Assembly: GCA_030536515.1 (NCBI GenBank)
Contig: JAUNPV010000002.1
Location: 1-64,000, forward strand
DNA: 64,000 nt
Source of the DNA: Eubacteriales bacterium
Lineage (GTDB): Bacteria > Bacillota > Clostridia > Oscillospirales > Oscillospiraceae
Direction: 5' to 3'
Both the position numbers and the translations under genes were made by a program. The notes beneath the pieces are model-generated. The model searched no databases. It had not been told where the DNA came from and worked only from the letters and a program-made list of their open reading frames with translations. Of the stretch, positions 34,153 through 42,956 are shown piece after piece. Every line of letters starts with the position of its first letter. Position 1 is the first letter of the stretch.

Positions 34153-36555
34153 TTGAACGAAATGATTTACGCCGGGAAAATGCCCATTCTGGCCCTCCGG
34201 GGCCTGACGGTGTTTCCTGACCAGACGGTCCACTTTGACGTGGGCCGCAGCAAGTCCGTTCTGGCCCTGGAAGCGGCGATGAAGCAGGACCAGACCCTGC
34301 TGCTGATTCCCCAGAAGGACCTGATGGTGGATGACCCCAGGCTTGCGGACCTGTACAGCGTGGGGACCGTTGCCAGGGTCAAGCAGGTGCTGAAAAACCA
34401 GGGGGAGAATCTCCGGGTCCTGGTGACCGGCATCAGCCGGGGCAAAATCACCGAGGTGTCCCAGACGGAGCCTTATATGGCCGGCATGGTGGAGTCCCTG
34501 CCTACCCCCGAGACCGGGGACCCGGTCCGGGCCCATGCCATGCGCCGGGAGGCCAACGCCCTGTATGGGCTGTATGTGCAGCTGTGCGAGCAGCCTGCCC
34601 AGGCGGTCCAGCTGCGGATGATGACCAGCGAGAGCAGCGGCTTTGTGGCCGATGCCATTGCCCAGAATTCCGGCATCGACTTTGCCGACAAGGCCAAGCT
34701 CCTGTGCCAGCTGAACCCCAACAAGCGTCTGGAAATGACATTGCGGCTTCTGCGCCAGGAGGTGGAGATGCTGCGGCTGGAATCGGATATCCAGGAAAAA
34801 ACCAAGGCCGCCCTGGACCAGAATCAGAAGGACTACTACCTCCGGGAGCAGATGAAGGTCATCCGGGAGGAGCTGGGCGAGGGCGACGAGGAGGCAGAGT
34901 TTGACGACTATGCCAAGAAAATCCAGGGCCTTCACCTGGAAAAGGACTCCGAAAGCAAGCTGCTCAAGGATGTGGAGCGGCTGAAAAAGCAGCCCTTCGG
35001 CTCGGCAGAGGGGGCCGTGCTGCGCAACTACCTGGACGTGGTCCTGGAGCTGCCCTGGGGCAAGCGAACCAAGGAGCGCATCGACGTGGCCGCTGCCCGG
35101 AAGATTCTGGAGCACGACCACTTTGGCATGGAAAAGGTGAAGGAGCGGATTTTGCAGACCATCGCCGTCCGCCAGCTGGCCCCGGCCATGCCGCCCCAGA
35201 TTCTCTGTCTGGTGGGGCCTCCCGGCGTGGGCAAGACCTCCATTTCCTATTCCATTGCGCGGAGCCTCAACCGGAAAATGGCCCGCATCTCCCTGGGCGG
35301 CGTCCACGATGAATCCGACATCCGGGGCCACCGGAAGACCTATATCGGCGCTATGCCCGGCCGCATTATGACGGCCCTGACCCAGGCAGGCAGCTCCAAC
35401 CCGGTGCTGCTGCTGGACGAAATCGACAAAATGGGTGCCGACTACCGGGGCGACCCCAGCGCCGCTCTGCTGGAGGTGCTGGACGCAGAGCAGAACCACG
35501 CCTACCGGGACCACTATCTGGAAATTCCCTACGACCTGTCCGACGTGCTGTTCATCACCACCGCCAATACCCTGGACACCATTCCCCGGCCTCTGCTGGA
35601 CCGCATGGAAATCATTGAGCTGGGGTCCTACACCGACGAGGAAAAGGTGATGATTGCCAAAAATCATCTGATTCCCAAGGCCCTTGCCAAGCATGGCCTG
35701 AAAAAATCCAGCCTTCGCATCACCGACGATGCTATCCGGGAGATTATCTCCTGCTACACCCGGGAATCCGGCGTGCGGAATCTGGAGCGTGCCTTTGGAG
35801 AAATCTGCCGGAAGGCTGCCATGGACGTGATTACCCGGGAGGAGCCGAAGAAAATCACCGTCACTGGCCGGAATCTGGAGGCGTACCTGGGCGTGCGGAA
35901 GTTCCTGCCCGACCGGCTGCCCTGCCGGGATCAGGTGGGCCTGGTGACGGGTCTGGCCTGGACCAGCGTGGGCGGCGAGACCCTGGAGGTGGAGGTCAAC
36001 GTCATGGACGGCTCCGGCAAGCTGGAACTCACCGGCAACCTGGGCGATGTGATGAAGGAATCCGCCCATGCAGCGCTCAGCTACATCCGTGCCAATGCCA
36101 AGACCCTGGGCGTGGCTCCGGATTTTTATAAGAACAAGGACATCCACGTCCACTTCCCCGAGGGTGCTGTGCCCAAGGACGGCCCCTCCGCCGGTGTGAC
36201 GGTCTGCACGGCCATTGTGTCCGCCCTGACCGGGGCCACGGTCCGACGGGACGTGGCCATGACCGGTGAGATTTCCCTCCGGGGCCGGGTTATGCGCATT
36301 GGCGGTCTGAAGGAGAAGACCATGGCGGCCCTTCGCCACGGCATCCGCACCGTCATCATCCCCCGGGATAATGAGCGGGACCTGGAGGAAATCGACCAGA
36401 CCGTCCGCCGCCAGCTGAATTTCGTCAGTGCCGAGACGGTGGAGACGGTTTTGAACACAGCCCTGAACCGCAGGTCCGAGGTGCCCCCCACCATTCTGGG
36501 GGAGCTGCCCGGGGATGTAAAGCCCAAGACCATCCAGCCGGAGCTGCGCCAGTAA
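34153..36555 (+). CDS. lon: Lon protease (LonA)
   Basis: ATP-dependent protease of 800 residues: N-terminal substrate-binding domain beginning MPILALRGLTVFPDQTVHFD, AAA+ module with GPPGVGKTSISYSIA and VLLLDEIDKM, and the C-terminal protease domain with the catalytic Ser in PKDGPSAGV and the Lys in the GGLKEK region. I choose the TTG at 34153 because AAAGGGG lies seven bases upstream and the family N-terminus follows at once; upstream in-frame codons have no ribosome site. Confidence 0.97.
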   Translation: MNEMIYAGKMPILALRGLTVFPDQTVHFDVGRSKSVLALEAAMKQDQTLLLIPQKDLMVDDPRLADLYSVGTVARVKQVLKNQGENLRVLVTGISRGKITEVSQTEPYMAGMVESLPTPETGDPVRAHAMRREANALYGLYVQLCEQPAQAVQLRMMTSESSGFVADAIAQNSGIDFADKAKLLCQLNPNKRLEMTLRLLRQEVEMLRLESDIQEKTKAALDQNQKDYYLREQMKVIREELGEGDEEAEFDDYAKKIQGLHLEKDSESKLLKDVERLKKQPFGSAEGAVLRNYLDVVLELPWGKRTKERIDVAAARKILEHDHFGMEKVKERILQTIAVRQLAPAMPPQILCLVGPPGVGKTSISYSIARSLNRKMARISLGGVHDESDIRGHRKTYIGAMPGRIMTALTQAGSSNPVLLLDEIDKMGADYRGDPSAALLEVLDAEQNHAYRDHYLEIPYDLSDVLFITTANTLDTIPRPLLDRMEIIELGSYTDEEKVMIAKNHLIPKALAKHGLKKSSLRITDDAIREIISCYTRESGVRNLERAFGEICRKAAMDVITREEPKKITVTGRNLEAYLGVRKFLPDRLPCRDQVGLVTGLAWTSVGGETLEVEVNVMDGSGKLELTGNLGDVMKESAHAALSYIRANAKTLGVAPDFYKNKDIHVHFPEGAVPKDGPSAGVTVCTAIVSALTGATVRRDVAMTGEISLRGRVMRIGGLKEKTMAALRHGIRTVIIPRDNERDLEEIDQTVRRQLNFVSAETVETVLNTALNRRSEVPPTILGELPGDVKPKTIQPELRQ

Positions 36556-36566
36556 CGGAGGAACCT

Positions 36567-37151
36567 ATGAACTTTCAAAATGTAGAATTTCTGATTTCCG
36601 CCGCATCTGCCAAGGATTTTCCTAAAAACCGCCTGCCGGAGATTGCCTTTGCGGGAAAATCCAACGTGGGCAAGTCCTCGGTCATCAACCGGCTTCTCCA
36701 GCGGAAGAACTTTGCCCGGGTGGGCGAAAAGCCGGGCAAAACCGTCCATGTCAACTACTTCGTCCTGGACCGCCGGTGCTACCTGGTGGACCTACCCGGC
36801 TACGGCTTTGCCAAGGTGTCTCAGCAGGAAAAGGACCGCTGGGGCAGGCTGATGGAGGATTATTTTGCGGCAAACCGCATTGATTTGGGGGTGCTGATTG
36901 TGGACTACCGGCACCCGCCCACCAACAACGACATCACCATGGCCAACTGGTTCCTGGAAAGCGGCTGCCCCTTTGTGGTGGTGGCCAACAAAATGGACAA
37001 GCTGAAAAAAAGCGAGCTGGAGCCCAATCTGAAAACCATCCGGGAGGACCTGAATCTGCCGGAGGACTGCCCCATCATTCCCTTCTCTGCGGAGAAGGGA
37101 AACGGCCGGGAGGAGCTGGTGCGGATGGTGCTGGCGGCGGTGAAGGAGTAA
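36567..37151 (+). CDS. ysxC: Ribosome biogenesis GTP-binding protein YsxC/YihA
   Basis: A 194-residue GTPase needed for 50S assembly. G1 is GKSNVGKSSVINRLL, G3 DLPGYGFAKV and G4 NKMDKLKK, all typical of the EngB family. It starts 12 bases after lon with GGAGG before the ATG; the lon-ysxC pair is conserved in Bacillota. Confidence 0.97.
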   Translation: MNFQNVEFLISAASAKDFPKNRLPEIAFAGKSNVGKSSVINRLLQRKNFARVGEKPGKTVHVNYFVLDRRCYLVDLPGYGFAKVSQQEKDRWGRLMEDYFAANRIDLGVLIVDYRHPPTNNDITMANWFLESGCPFVVVANKMDKLKKSELEPNLKTIREDLNLPEDCPIIPFSAEKGNGREELVRMVLAAVKE

Positions 37152-37155
37152 GGCT

Positions 37156-37626
37156 TTGATTCTGGAGCTTGAGGACTGGATGTTCCGGGTGGACGTGGAA
37201 GCCACCCGGGATCGGACTGCCGCCTATGCGCTGGACCACTGCCAGTGCGGCTACTGCAAAAATTACTATGAAACCGTGGCTGCTGCATATCCCGGCATTC
37301 CCGCCTTTCTGGACTGCTTCGGCGTGAACCTCCATGGCCCGGTGGAGGTTATGCCCTTTGAGCCAACCTATGTTCTGGCCTGCTATCGGGTGACCGGAGA
37401 TATCCTCCACTGGGGGACGGCTCCCATCCAGGCCGACGGCATTCCCGTGTCTGTTGGGGCAGGGGAGGAGGGAACCTTCCATCTTTGGATTGGGGAAATG
37501 GACCTTCCCTGGGTCCAGGCAGAGCCGGAGGAGGACGTGGTGTCCCCTGCCAATCTGCCGGAGTTCATGGAGCGGATGGAGGACATCTGGAACCTCCGCC
37601 ACGGCGAGGCGCAGTTTTGCTCGTAA
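37156..37626 (+). CDS. Uncharacterised protein, CxxCGYC-type N-terminus
   Basis: A 156-residue acidic protein I cannot assign. Near residue 30 it has CQCGYCKNYY, which looks like a small metal- or cluster-binding motif, and it contains several Trp residues (LHWG, LHWIG-like FHLWIGEMDLPW). There is no signal peptide or membrane helix. The TTG start at 37156 is preceded by AAGGAG inside the end of ysxC, so it is probably translated from the same mRNA. Confidence 0.75.
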   Translation: MILELEDWMFRVDVEATRDRTAAYALDHCQCGYCKNYYETVAAAYPGIPAFLDCFGVNLHGPVEVMPFEPTYVLACYRVTGDILHWGTAPIQADGIPVSVGAGEEGTFHLWIGEMDLPWVQAEPEEDVVSPANLPEFMERMEDIWNLRHGEAQFCS

Positions 37627-37635
37627 TGCTTTGAT

Positions 37636-37672
37636 ACAAAAAGGCCACAGCTGAAAGCTGTGGCCTTTTTGT
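37636..37672. terminator. Bidirectional terminator after the uncharacterised gene
   Basis: ACAAAAAGGCCACAGCT and its exact complement form a 17-bp stem around GAA, with T-rich ends in both directions, between two convergent genes. Confidence 0.9.
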
Positions 37673-37723
37673 ATTATATTCGCCGGATGCAACCAATAGT
37701 TGCTAGCATTTTACCGCAAAAAC

Positions 37724-37972
37724 TTAGATATTTTCCTTTGCCTGCTTCAGTGCCTTTGCCAGCTGGTCGGGGCAAGAGGTGGACTTCATGCCGCAGCGGA
37801 TGCCTTCCACACGCTCGATGACGGCATCGACGTCCATGCCTTCAATCAGGGCGGCGATGCCCTTCAGGTTGCCGTTGCAGCCGCCGAGGAATTCTACGTT
37901 TTTGACCTTGCCGTCCTCAATGTCGAAGAAAATCTTCTGGGAGCAGGTGCCTTTTGTCTTGTACTCGTACAT
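37724..37972 (-). CDS. TSCPD-domain protein (TIGR03905-like)
   Basis: An 82-residue protein matching the small TSCPD family: N-terminal TKGTCSQKIFFDIEDGKV, GGCNGNLKGIAALIEGM in the middle and the name-giving TSCPDQLAKAL at the end. Conserved Cys residues suggest metal or thiol chemistry; the domain is also found at the C-terminus of ribonucleotide reductases. The ATG at 37972 has AAGGAA at the right distance. Confidence 0.87.
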   Translation of the reverse strand: MYEYKTKGTCSQKIFFDIEDGKVKNVEFLGGCNGNLKGIAALIEGMDVDAVIERVEGIRCGMKSTSCPDQLAKALKQAKENI

Positions 37973-37990
37973 GGTCATGTTCCTTTCTGT

Positions 37991-38464
37991 TTATAAAATT
38001 AAATCACACAGCTCAGCATCCACCAGGGAGGCCAGCGGCTCCGGGGGCAGAATCATCTGATGGCCTCTTGCCCCGGCGGAGACAGCGATTTCATCCCACA
38101 AAATGCAGGTTTCGTCAAAAAAGGTGGGGTATTTCTTTTTCATGCCCACCGGACTGCAGCCGCCCCGGATGTAGCCGGTGAGGCCCAGCAGCTCCTTGAC
38201 AGCCACCAGCTCCATGTTTTTGTCCCCGGCGGCTCTGGCGGCCTTTTTCAGGTCCAGCTCACAGCACACGGGAATGCAGAACACGTTGATGCCGGTTTTC
38301 TCGCCCCGGGCCACCAGTGTTTTGAAAACCTGCTCCGGCGGCATTCCAATGGCCTGGGCTGCATGGATTCCGCTCAGGTCCTTCTCATCAAATTCATAGA
38401 AGCCCTCCCGACAGGGGATGCTTGCCTGCTGCACCATGCGCACAGCGTTTGTTTTTGCTACCAT
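37991..38464 (-). CDS. ybaK: YbaK/EbsC-type Cys-tRNA(Pro) deacylase
   Basis: A 157-residue trans-editing enzyme that hydrolyses mischarged Cys-tRNA(Pro). It starts with KTNAVRMVQQASIPCREGFYE and contains the family segments VFKTLVARGEKTG, GYIRGGCSPVGMKKKYPTFFDE and SAGARGHQM. It precedes the TSCPD gene on the same strand with an 18-base gap. Confidence 0.93.
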   Translation of the reverse strand: MVAKTNAVRMVQQASIPCREGFYEFDEKDLSGIHAAQAIGMPPEQVFKTLVARGEKTGINVFCIPVCCELDLKKAARAAGDKNMELVAVKELLGLTGYIRGGCSPVGMKKKYPTFFDETCILWDEIAVSAGARGHQMILPPEPLASLVDAELCDLIL

Positions 38465-38566
38465 TTAATCACCGCTCCCCATTGTACAACATTTTTTCCC
38501 TTCTTTCAAGAGGAATTTTCCATGGAAAACAGGGAATTCTAATGAAAAATCATTGGGAGGGCCATT

Positions 38567-39247
38567 ATGAAAGACGATGCCGACATGAAAAAGCAGGAGC
38601 AGCAGCAGATTATCGAGCTGGGCTCCGATATTACAAAATCCTCCAGGGGAAATATCTACACCCTGACCATCATCGGCCAGGTGGAGGGCCACCAGGTGGC
38701 CCCGGAAACGGTGAAGACCACCAAGTACGAGCACGTGCTGCCGCTGCTGGCGGGCATTGAGGAAAGCGACGACGTCGATGGGCTGCTGCTTCTGCTCAAT
38801 ACCGTAGGCGGCGACATTGAGGCTGGCCTTGCCATTGCGGAAATGATTGCCGGAATGCGCAAGCCCACGGTGTCCCTGGTGCTGGGCGGCGGCCACTCCA
38901 TCGGCATCCCCCTGGCGGTGTGCACCAAAAAATCCTTCATCACCCCCACGGCCAGTATGACCGTCCATCCGGTGCGGATGACGGGGCTGGTGGTTGGGGC
39001 CCCCCAGACCTTCCGGTATTTTCAGCGGATTCAGGAGCAGATTGCCGATTTCGTTACCGCCAACTCCCGCATCAGCCGGGAGGATTTTGAGCACTATATG
39101 ATGGCGACAGGGGAGATGGCCACCGATGTGGGCACCATTCTCTACGGCAAGGAGGCGGTGTCCTCGGGCCTCATCGACAGGCTGGGTGGACTGAACGACG
39201 CACTTTCTGCGCTTCACCGGATGATTGACAAACAGAAAAAACAGTAA
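38567..39247 (+). CDS. TepA/YmfB-like ClpP-type protease
   Basis: A 226-residue protein of the ClpP fold. LLLLLNTVGGDIEAGLAIAEMI forms the oxyanion region, the nucleophile is probably Ser in GGGHSIGIPLAV, and the His is in TVHPVRM. The N-terminal ELGSDITKSSRGNIYTLTII is characteristic of the TepA branch, which in B. subtilis lies next to ftsK/spoIIIE as it nearly does here. TepA has been linked to degradation of small spore proteins and to secretion. GGGAGGG precedes the ATG. Confidence 0.88.
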   Translation: MKDDADMKKQEQQQIIELGSDITKSSRGNIYTLTIIGQVEGHQVAPETVKTTKYEHVLPLLAGIEESDDVDGLLLLLNTVGGDIEAGLAIAEMIAGMRKPTVSLVLGGGHSIGIPLAVCTKKSFITPTASMTVHPVRMTGLVVGAPQTFRYFQRIQEQIADFVTANSRISREDFEHYMMATGEMATDVGTILYGKEAVSSGLIDRLGGLNDALSALHRMIDKQKKQ

Positions 39248-39250
39248 TGC

Positions 39251-39281
39251 TTGGCAGGGGTGTATTCTACATTCCTGCCAA
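39251..39281 (+). terminator. Possible terminator after the TepA-like gene
   Basis: TTGGCAGG pairs with CCTGCCAA around a 15-base loop, four bases after the stop; the following sequence has only a weak T run. Confidence 0.4.
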
Positions 39282-39360
39282 ATTTCAAAATAGGACTGGA
39301 AATTTCTCCGGAAATATGATATCATAAAGAGAAAAGTTTGTATATGAAGGAGGAGTATCC

Positions 39361-40194
39361 TTGGAGCTGAACTGGCTTGAAAGCGTATTGTTCGGGTTTT
39401 TATCCGGATTTTTGGATATTGTCCCCGTGTCGGCCCAGGCCCATAAGGTGATGATGCTGAAATTCATTGGTGTCAAAGGGGATTTACCGCTGCTGTATCT
39501 GCTGGTCGATCTGGGCGTGTTTGCGGCGCTGTACTTAAACTGCCAGGGGCAGATTGTTCGCATGAACCGGGCCCGGGCGCTGTCCCATGTGCCGAAGAAG
39601 AAGCGCCGCCGTCCGCTGGACGTGCGCAGTCTTATGGACCTGAGTCTGCTCCGGACCATGCTGGTTCCGGTGATTTTGGGGCTGTTTCTGTATCAGTATA
39701 CCTCTGTCTGGAACGATAATCTGCTGTGGATTGTGATTTTCCTGTTTATCAACGGCATTATTCTCTATGTGCCCCAGTTCCTGCCCAGCGGCAACCGGGA
39801 TTCCAGGACCCTTTCCCGGGTGGAGGGGCTGCTGGTGGGCCTGGGCGGCGCGGCGTCCATTCTGCCCGGCATTTCCGCTGTGGGTGCGGCCACGTCCGTA
39901 GGCTCCGTCTGCGGCATTGAGCGGAGCTATGCCCTGGATATGGCGCTGCTGATGAATCTGTTTTTGAGCGTCGGGTGGATTGTCTATGATGTGATTGCCC
40001 TGTCTGCCGGGCTGGGGATGGTGTCCTTTGGGATTCTGGTCCGTTACCTGCTGGCCGCCGCCGCTGCCTTTGGCGGCACGGTGCTGGGCATTCGCTTCAT
40101 GCGCTATATGGCGGCCCATCACGGCTATGCGGTGTTCGCATTTTACTGCTGGGGCATCGCTCTGTTTACCTTTATTTTCAATCTTATGGCATAA
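39361..40194 (+). CDS. UppP/BacA-like membrane protein with altered active-site motifs
   Basis: A polytopic membrane protein of 277 residues with about seven helices, arranged like undecaprenyl-diphosphatase. The usual catalytic GLTEFLPISSSGH is here GFLDIVPVSAQAH: the Glu is replaced by Asp-Ile and two Ser by Ala-Gln-Ala. The second family motif PGxSRSG appears as PGISAVGA, without the Arg. It is probably not a normal phosphatase, although the fold is recognisable. The start is TTG at 39361 with AAGGAGG upstream. Ten bases later ftsK begins. Confidence 0.78.
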   Translation: MELNWLESVLFGFLSGFLDIVPVSAQAHKVMMLKFIGVKGDLPLLYLLVDLGVFAALYLNCQGQIVRMNRARALSHVPKKKRRRPLDVRSLMDLSLLRTMLVPVILGLFLYQYTSVWNDNLLWIVIFLFINGIILYVPQFLPSGNRDSRTLSRVEGLLVGLGGAASILPGISAVGAATSVGSVCGIERSYALDMALLMNLFLSVGWIVYDVIALSAGLGMVSFGILVRYLLAAAAAFGGTVLGIRFMRYMAAHHGYAVFAFYCWGIALFTFIFNLMA

Positions 40195-40206
40195 GGAGGG
40201 GTTCAA

Positions 40207-42939
40207 ATGGCTGAGAAGAAATCCGCAAGCCGGGCGCAGAAGGCTGTCTCGGATGTGAAAAAGAAAACTTCTGCTGCCGGTTCTGCCTCGAAACCAGCAC
40301 CAAGGAAGACGTCGCCTTCCAAAAAAAGCGCAAAGGTCAAAACCGAATACGACCCCATTCCCGCAAGCGCCATGACGGCCATTGTGAGTCTGGGGCTGTT
40401 CGTTCTGTTTGTGGTCATCAGCATCAATCCTGACGGGCTGCTGCTGCGGGTCATTAAAAATGTGGTCCTGGGCCTGGTGGGCCAGGCGGGCTTTTATTTT
40501 GCCATTCCGGCGTTTGCATACCTGTTTATTCTGCACGCCTTCAAGCGGATGCGCAGCGTTCCCATGCGCAGCTTCTGCACGCTGGCAACGGTGTTCCTGT
40601 GCGGCGTTATTTATCATCTGGCGGTTCAGACGCCGGGGACGGCCACGGGCTTTGATGTGATTTCCTACCTTTACACCAGCGGTGTAGATGGCAGCTCCGG
40701 CGGCGTGCTTTGCGGCGGAGCGGCGATGCTGCTGCTGTGGGGATGTGGGGATGTGATTTCCTTTTTAATCACCGGCCTGGCCGTGGTCATTACTCTGCTG
40801 GGGGCTATGCAGATTACCATTCCCAGCATCGTCCGGGCCATTGCCAACCGTCCCCGGGACGATTGGCAGGAGGATGAGGAGGATTATGTGGAGCCTGCGG
40901 CGGTGGTGGTCAACCACATTGCCAACAAGCAGATTCAGCAGAAGCGCCAGCGCCGGGAGAAAGCCGCCCAGGCAGCCGTCCCGCCCCAGGAGCCTCAGGA
41001 GGAGCTGCCCCCTCCGCCGCCGCAGAAGGCGGTGGAGCCTGCGCCGGCTCCCCAGCCGGAGGCCCCTGTCCCGGAGGAGCGGCGGCCTGCCGACCGGGCT
41101 GCCTCCTTCATGGACCGGGTGGACACGGAAATCAGCGCCCCTCTGGCCGGCACAGAGCTCCGCCAGCCGGTGCAGCCTGCTGTGCCTGTGCGGGTGGAGC
41201 CTGAGAATGTGGACATTCCCGTCCAGATGCCGGAGCTGAAGCGCTATTCGCCTCCGGCTCCCCAGCCCGCCCCGGAGCCAAAGCCGGAACCCAAGCTCGA
41301 GCCGAAGCCTAAGGCCCCGGAGGCCAAGTCCGGCAAGGTCAGCGCCAGGGACACCGCCGAATCCGCCAAGCAGGTGGCAGTGGAAATTGCCGTCAGCCAG
41401 GTGGAGAATCGGCCGGAATACTGCTTTCCGCCCATCGACCTGTTGAAAAAGCCCGGCCGCGCCGCCGGTGACGGCACCGACGAAATGCGGGAAAATTCCC
41501 GGCGCTTAAACGAGACCCTGGCCAGCTTCAAAATTGACGCCCACATCATCAACGTCACCCGGGGCCCCAGCGTCACCCGGTATGAGGTGGAGCTGGACAA
41601 GGGGGTCCGCCTGAACAAGCTCACCGGCTGTGCCGACGATATCGCCCTGAGTTTGGGCGCTTCCGGCGTGCGGATTGCCGCCGTCCCCGGAAAGATATCC
41701 GTGGTGGGCATTGAGGTGCCCAACCGCATTGTCACCACCGTGTCCCTGCGGGAGGTTATCGACTCCAACGAGTTCAACCGCTCCAAGTCCAAGTCCTCCT
41801 TTGCCGTGGGCAAGGACATTGCGGGCAACTGCATCATCGGCAACATTGCGAAAATGCCCCACCTGCTGATTGCCGGTACCACCGGCTCCGGTAAATCCGT
41901 GTGCATGAACTCCATCATCATCAGTCTGCTCTATAAGGCCAGCCCCGAGGAGGTCAAGCTCATTATGGTGGACCCGAAAATGGTGGAGCTGGGCATTTAC
42001 AATTCCATTCCTCATCTGCTGATTCCCGTGGTCACCGACCCCAAGAAGGCCGCCGGGTCTTTACAGTGGGCGGTGACGGAGATGCTGCGGCGGTACAAGA
42101 TGATGTCCGACGCCGGAGTCCGGGATTTGGAATCCTACAACAGCATTATGGCCGCCGAGGATGGCCAGCGGCTGGCCCAGGTGGTCATTATCATCGACGA
42201 GCTGGCGGACCTGATGATGGTGGCCGCCAAGGAGGTGGAAGACTCCATCTGCCGCATTGCCCAGATGGGCCGTGCCGCCGGGATGCACCTGATTATCGCC
42301 ACCCAGCGGCCCTCTGCCGACGTTATCACCGGCCTGATGAAGGCCAACATTCCCTCCCGGATTGCCTTCTCTGTGGCATCCTCCATGGAATCCCGGATTA
42401 TTCTGGACACCATGGGCGCAGAAAAGCTGGTGGGCAAGGGCGATATGCTGTTCGCCCCCATTGGCTGTGGCAAGCCTCTGCGGGTCCAGGGCTGCTTCGT
42501 CACTGACGGCGAGGTGGAGGCCATCACCGAATATATCAAGGACAACTACGTGGCCAGCTACGACCAGGCGGTCATGGAGGACATTGAAAAGAAGGCAATG
42601 CAGACCGGCAAAAAGTCCGCCCCCGCCAGCGTTTCCGACCCGGACCCCAGCGACGAGGAGCTGGAGGGCGACGAGATGCTGCCCCAGGCCGTGGACGTGA
42701 TTCTGGAAACGGGCCAGGCCTCGGTGTCCATGCTCCAGCGGCGGCTGAAGCTGGGCTACGCCCGGGCGGCCCGGATTGTGGACGAAATGGAAGAAAAGGG
42801 CATCGTCGGCCCCTTCCAGGGCTCCAAGCCCCGCTCCATCCTCATCACCAAGGAAGCCTGGGAGGCCAGAAAAGCCGGGGGAGAGCAGATGGAGTTTGAC
42901 GACATGGAGGACTACGGGGTTCCGGAAGAATTGGATTGA
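40207..42939 (+). CDS. ftsK: FtsK/SpoIIIE DNA translocase
   Basis: A 910-residue septal DNA pump. The N-terminus has a Lys/Ala-rich stretch and four transmembrane helices (about residues 60-210), then a long Pro/Glu-rich linker (about 235-385). The motor holds Walker A GTTGSGKSVCMNS and Walker B VVIIIDELADL; the C-terminal gamma winged helix (SVSMLQRRLKLGYARAARIV) recognises polar DNA motifs. It moves chromosomal DNA through the division or spore septum. GGAGG precedes the ATG. Confidence 0.97.
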   Translation: MAEKKSASRAQKAVSDVKKKTSAAGSASKPAPRKTSPSKKSAKVKTEYDPIPASAMTAIVSLGLFVLFVVISINPDGLLLRVIKNVVLGLVGQAGFYFAIPAFAYLFILHAFKRMRSVPMRSFCTLATVFLCGVIYHLAVQTPGTATGFDVISYLYTSGVDGSSGGVLCGGAAMLLLWGCGDVISFLITGLAVVITLLGAMQITIPSIVRAIANRPRDDWQEDEEDYVEPAAVVVNHIANKQIQQKRQRREKAAQAAVPPQEPQEELPPPPPQKAVEPAPAPQPEAPVPEERRPADRAASFMDRVDTEISAPLAGTELRQPVQPAVPVRVEPENVDIPVQMPELKRYSPPAPQPAPEPKPEPKLEPKPKAPEAKSGKVSARDTAESAKQVAVEIAVSQVENRPEYCFPPIDLLKKPGRAAGDGTDEMRENSRRLNETLASFKIDAHIINVTRGPSVTRYEVELDKGVRLNKLTGCADDIALSLGASGVRIAAVPGKISVVGIEVPNRIVTTVSLREVIDSNEFNRSKSKSSFAVGKDIAGNCIIGNIAKMPHLLIAGTTGSGKSVCMNSIIISLLYKASPEEVKLIMVDPKMVELGIYNSIPHLLIPVVTDPKKAAGSLQWAVTEMLRRYKMMSDAGVRDLESYNSIMAAEDGQRLAQVVIIIDELADLMMVAAKEVEDSICRIAQMGRAAGMHLIIATQRPSADVITGLMKANIPSRIAFSVASSMESRIILDTMGAEKLVGKGDMLFAPIGCGKPLRVQGCFVTDGEVEAITEYIKDNYVASYDQAVMEDIEKKAMQTGKKSAPASVSDPDPSDEELEGDEMLPQAVDVILETGQASVSMLQRRLKLGYARAARIVDEMEEKGIVGPFQGSKPRSILITKEAWEARKAGGEQMEFDDMEDYGVPEELD

Positions 42940-42956
42940 CAACAGGGGACATCGTT

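Noticed and set aside
34039..36339. 766-codon minus-strand open frame
   Set aside because: Antisense to lon, with no recognisable domain.
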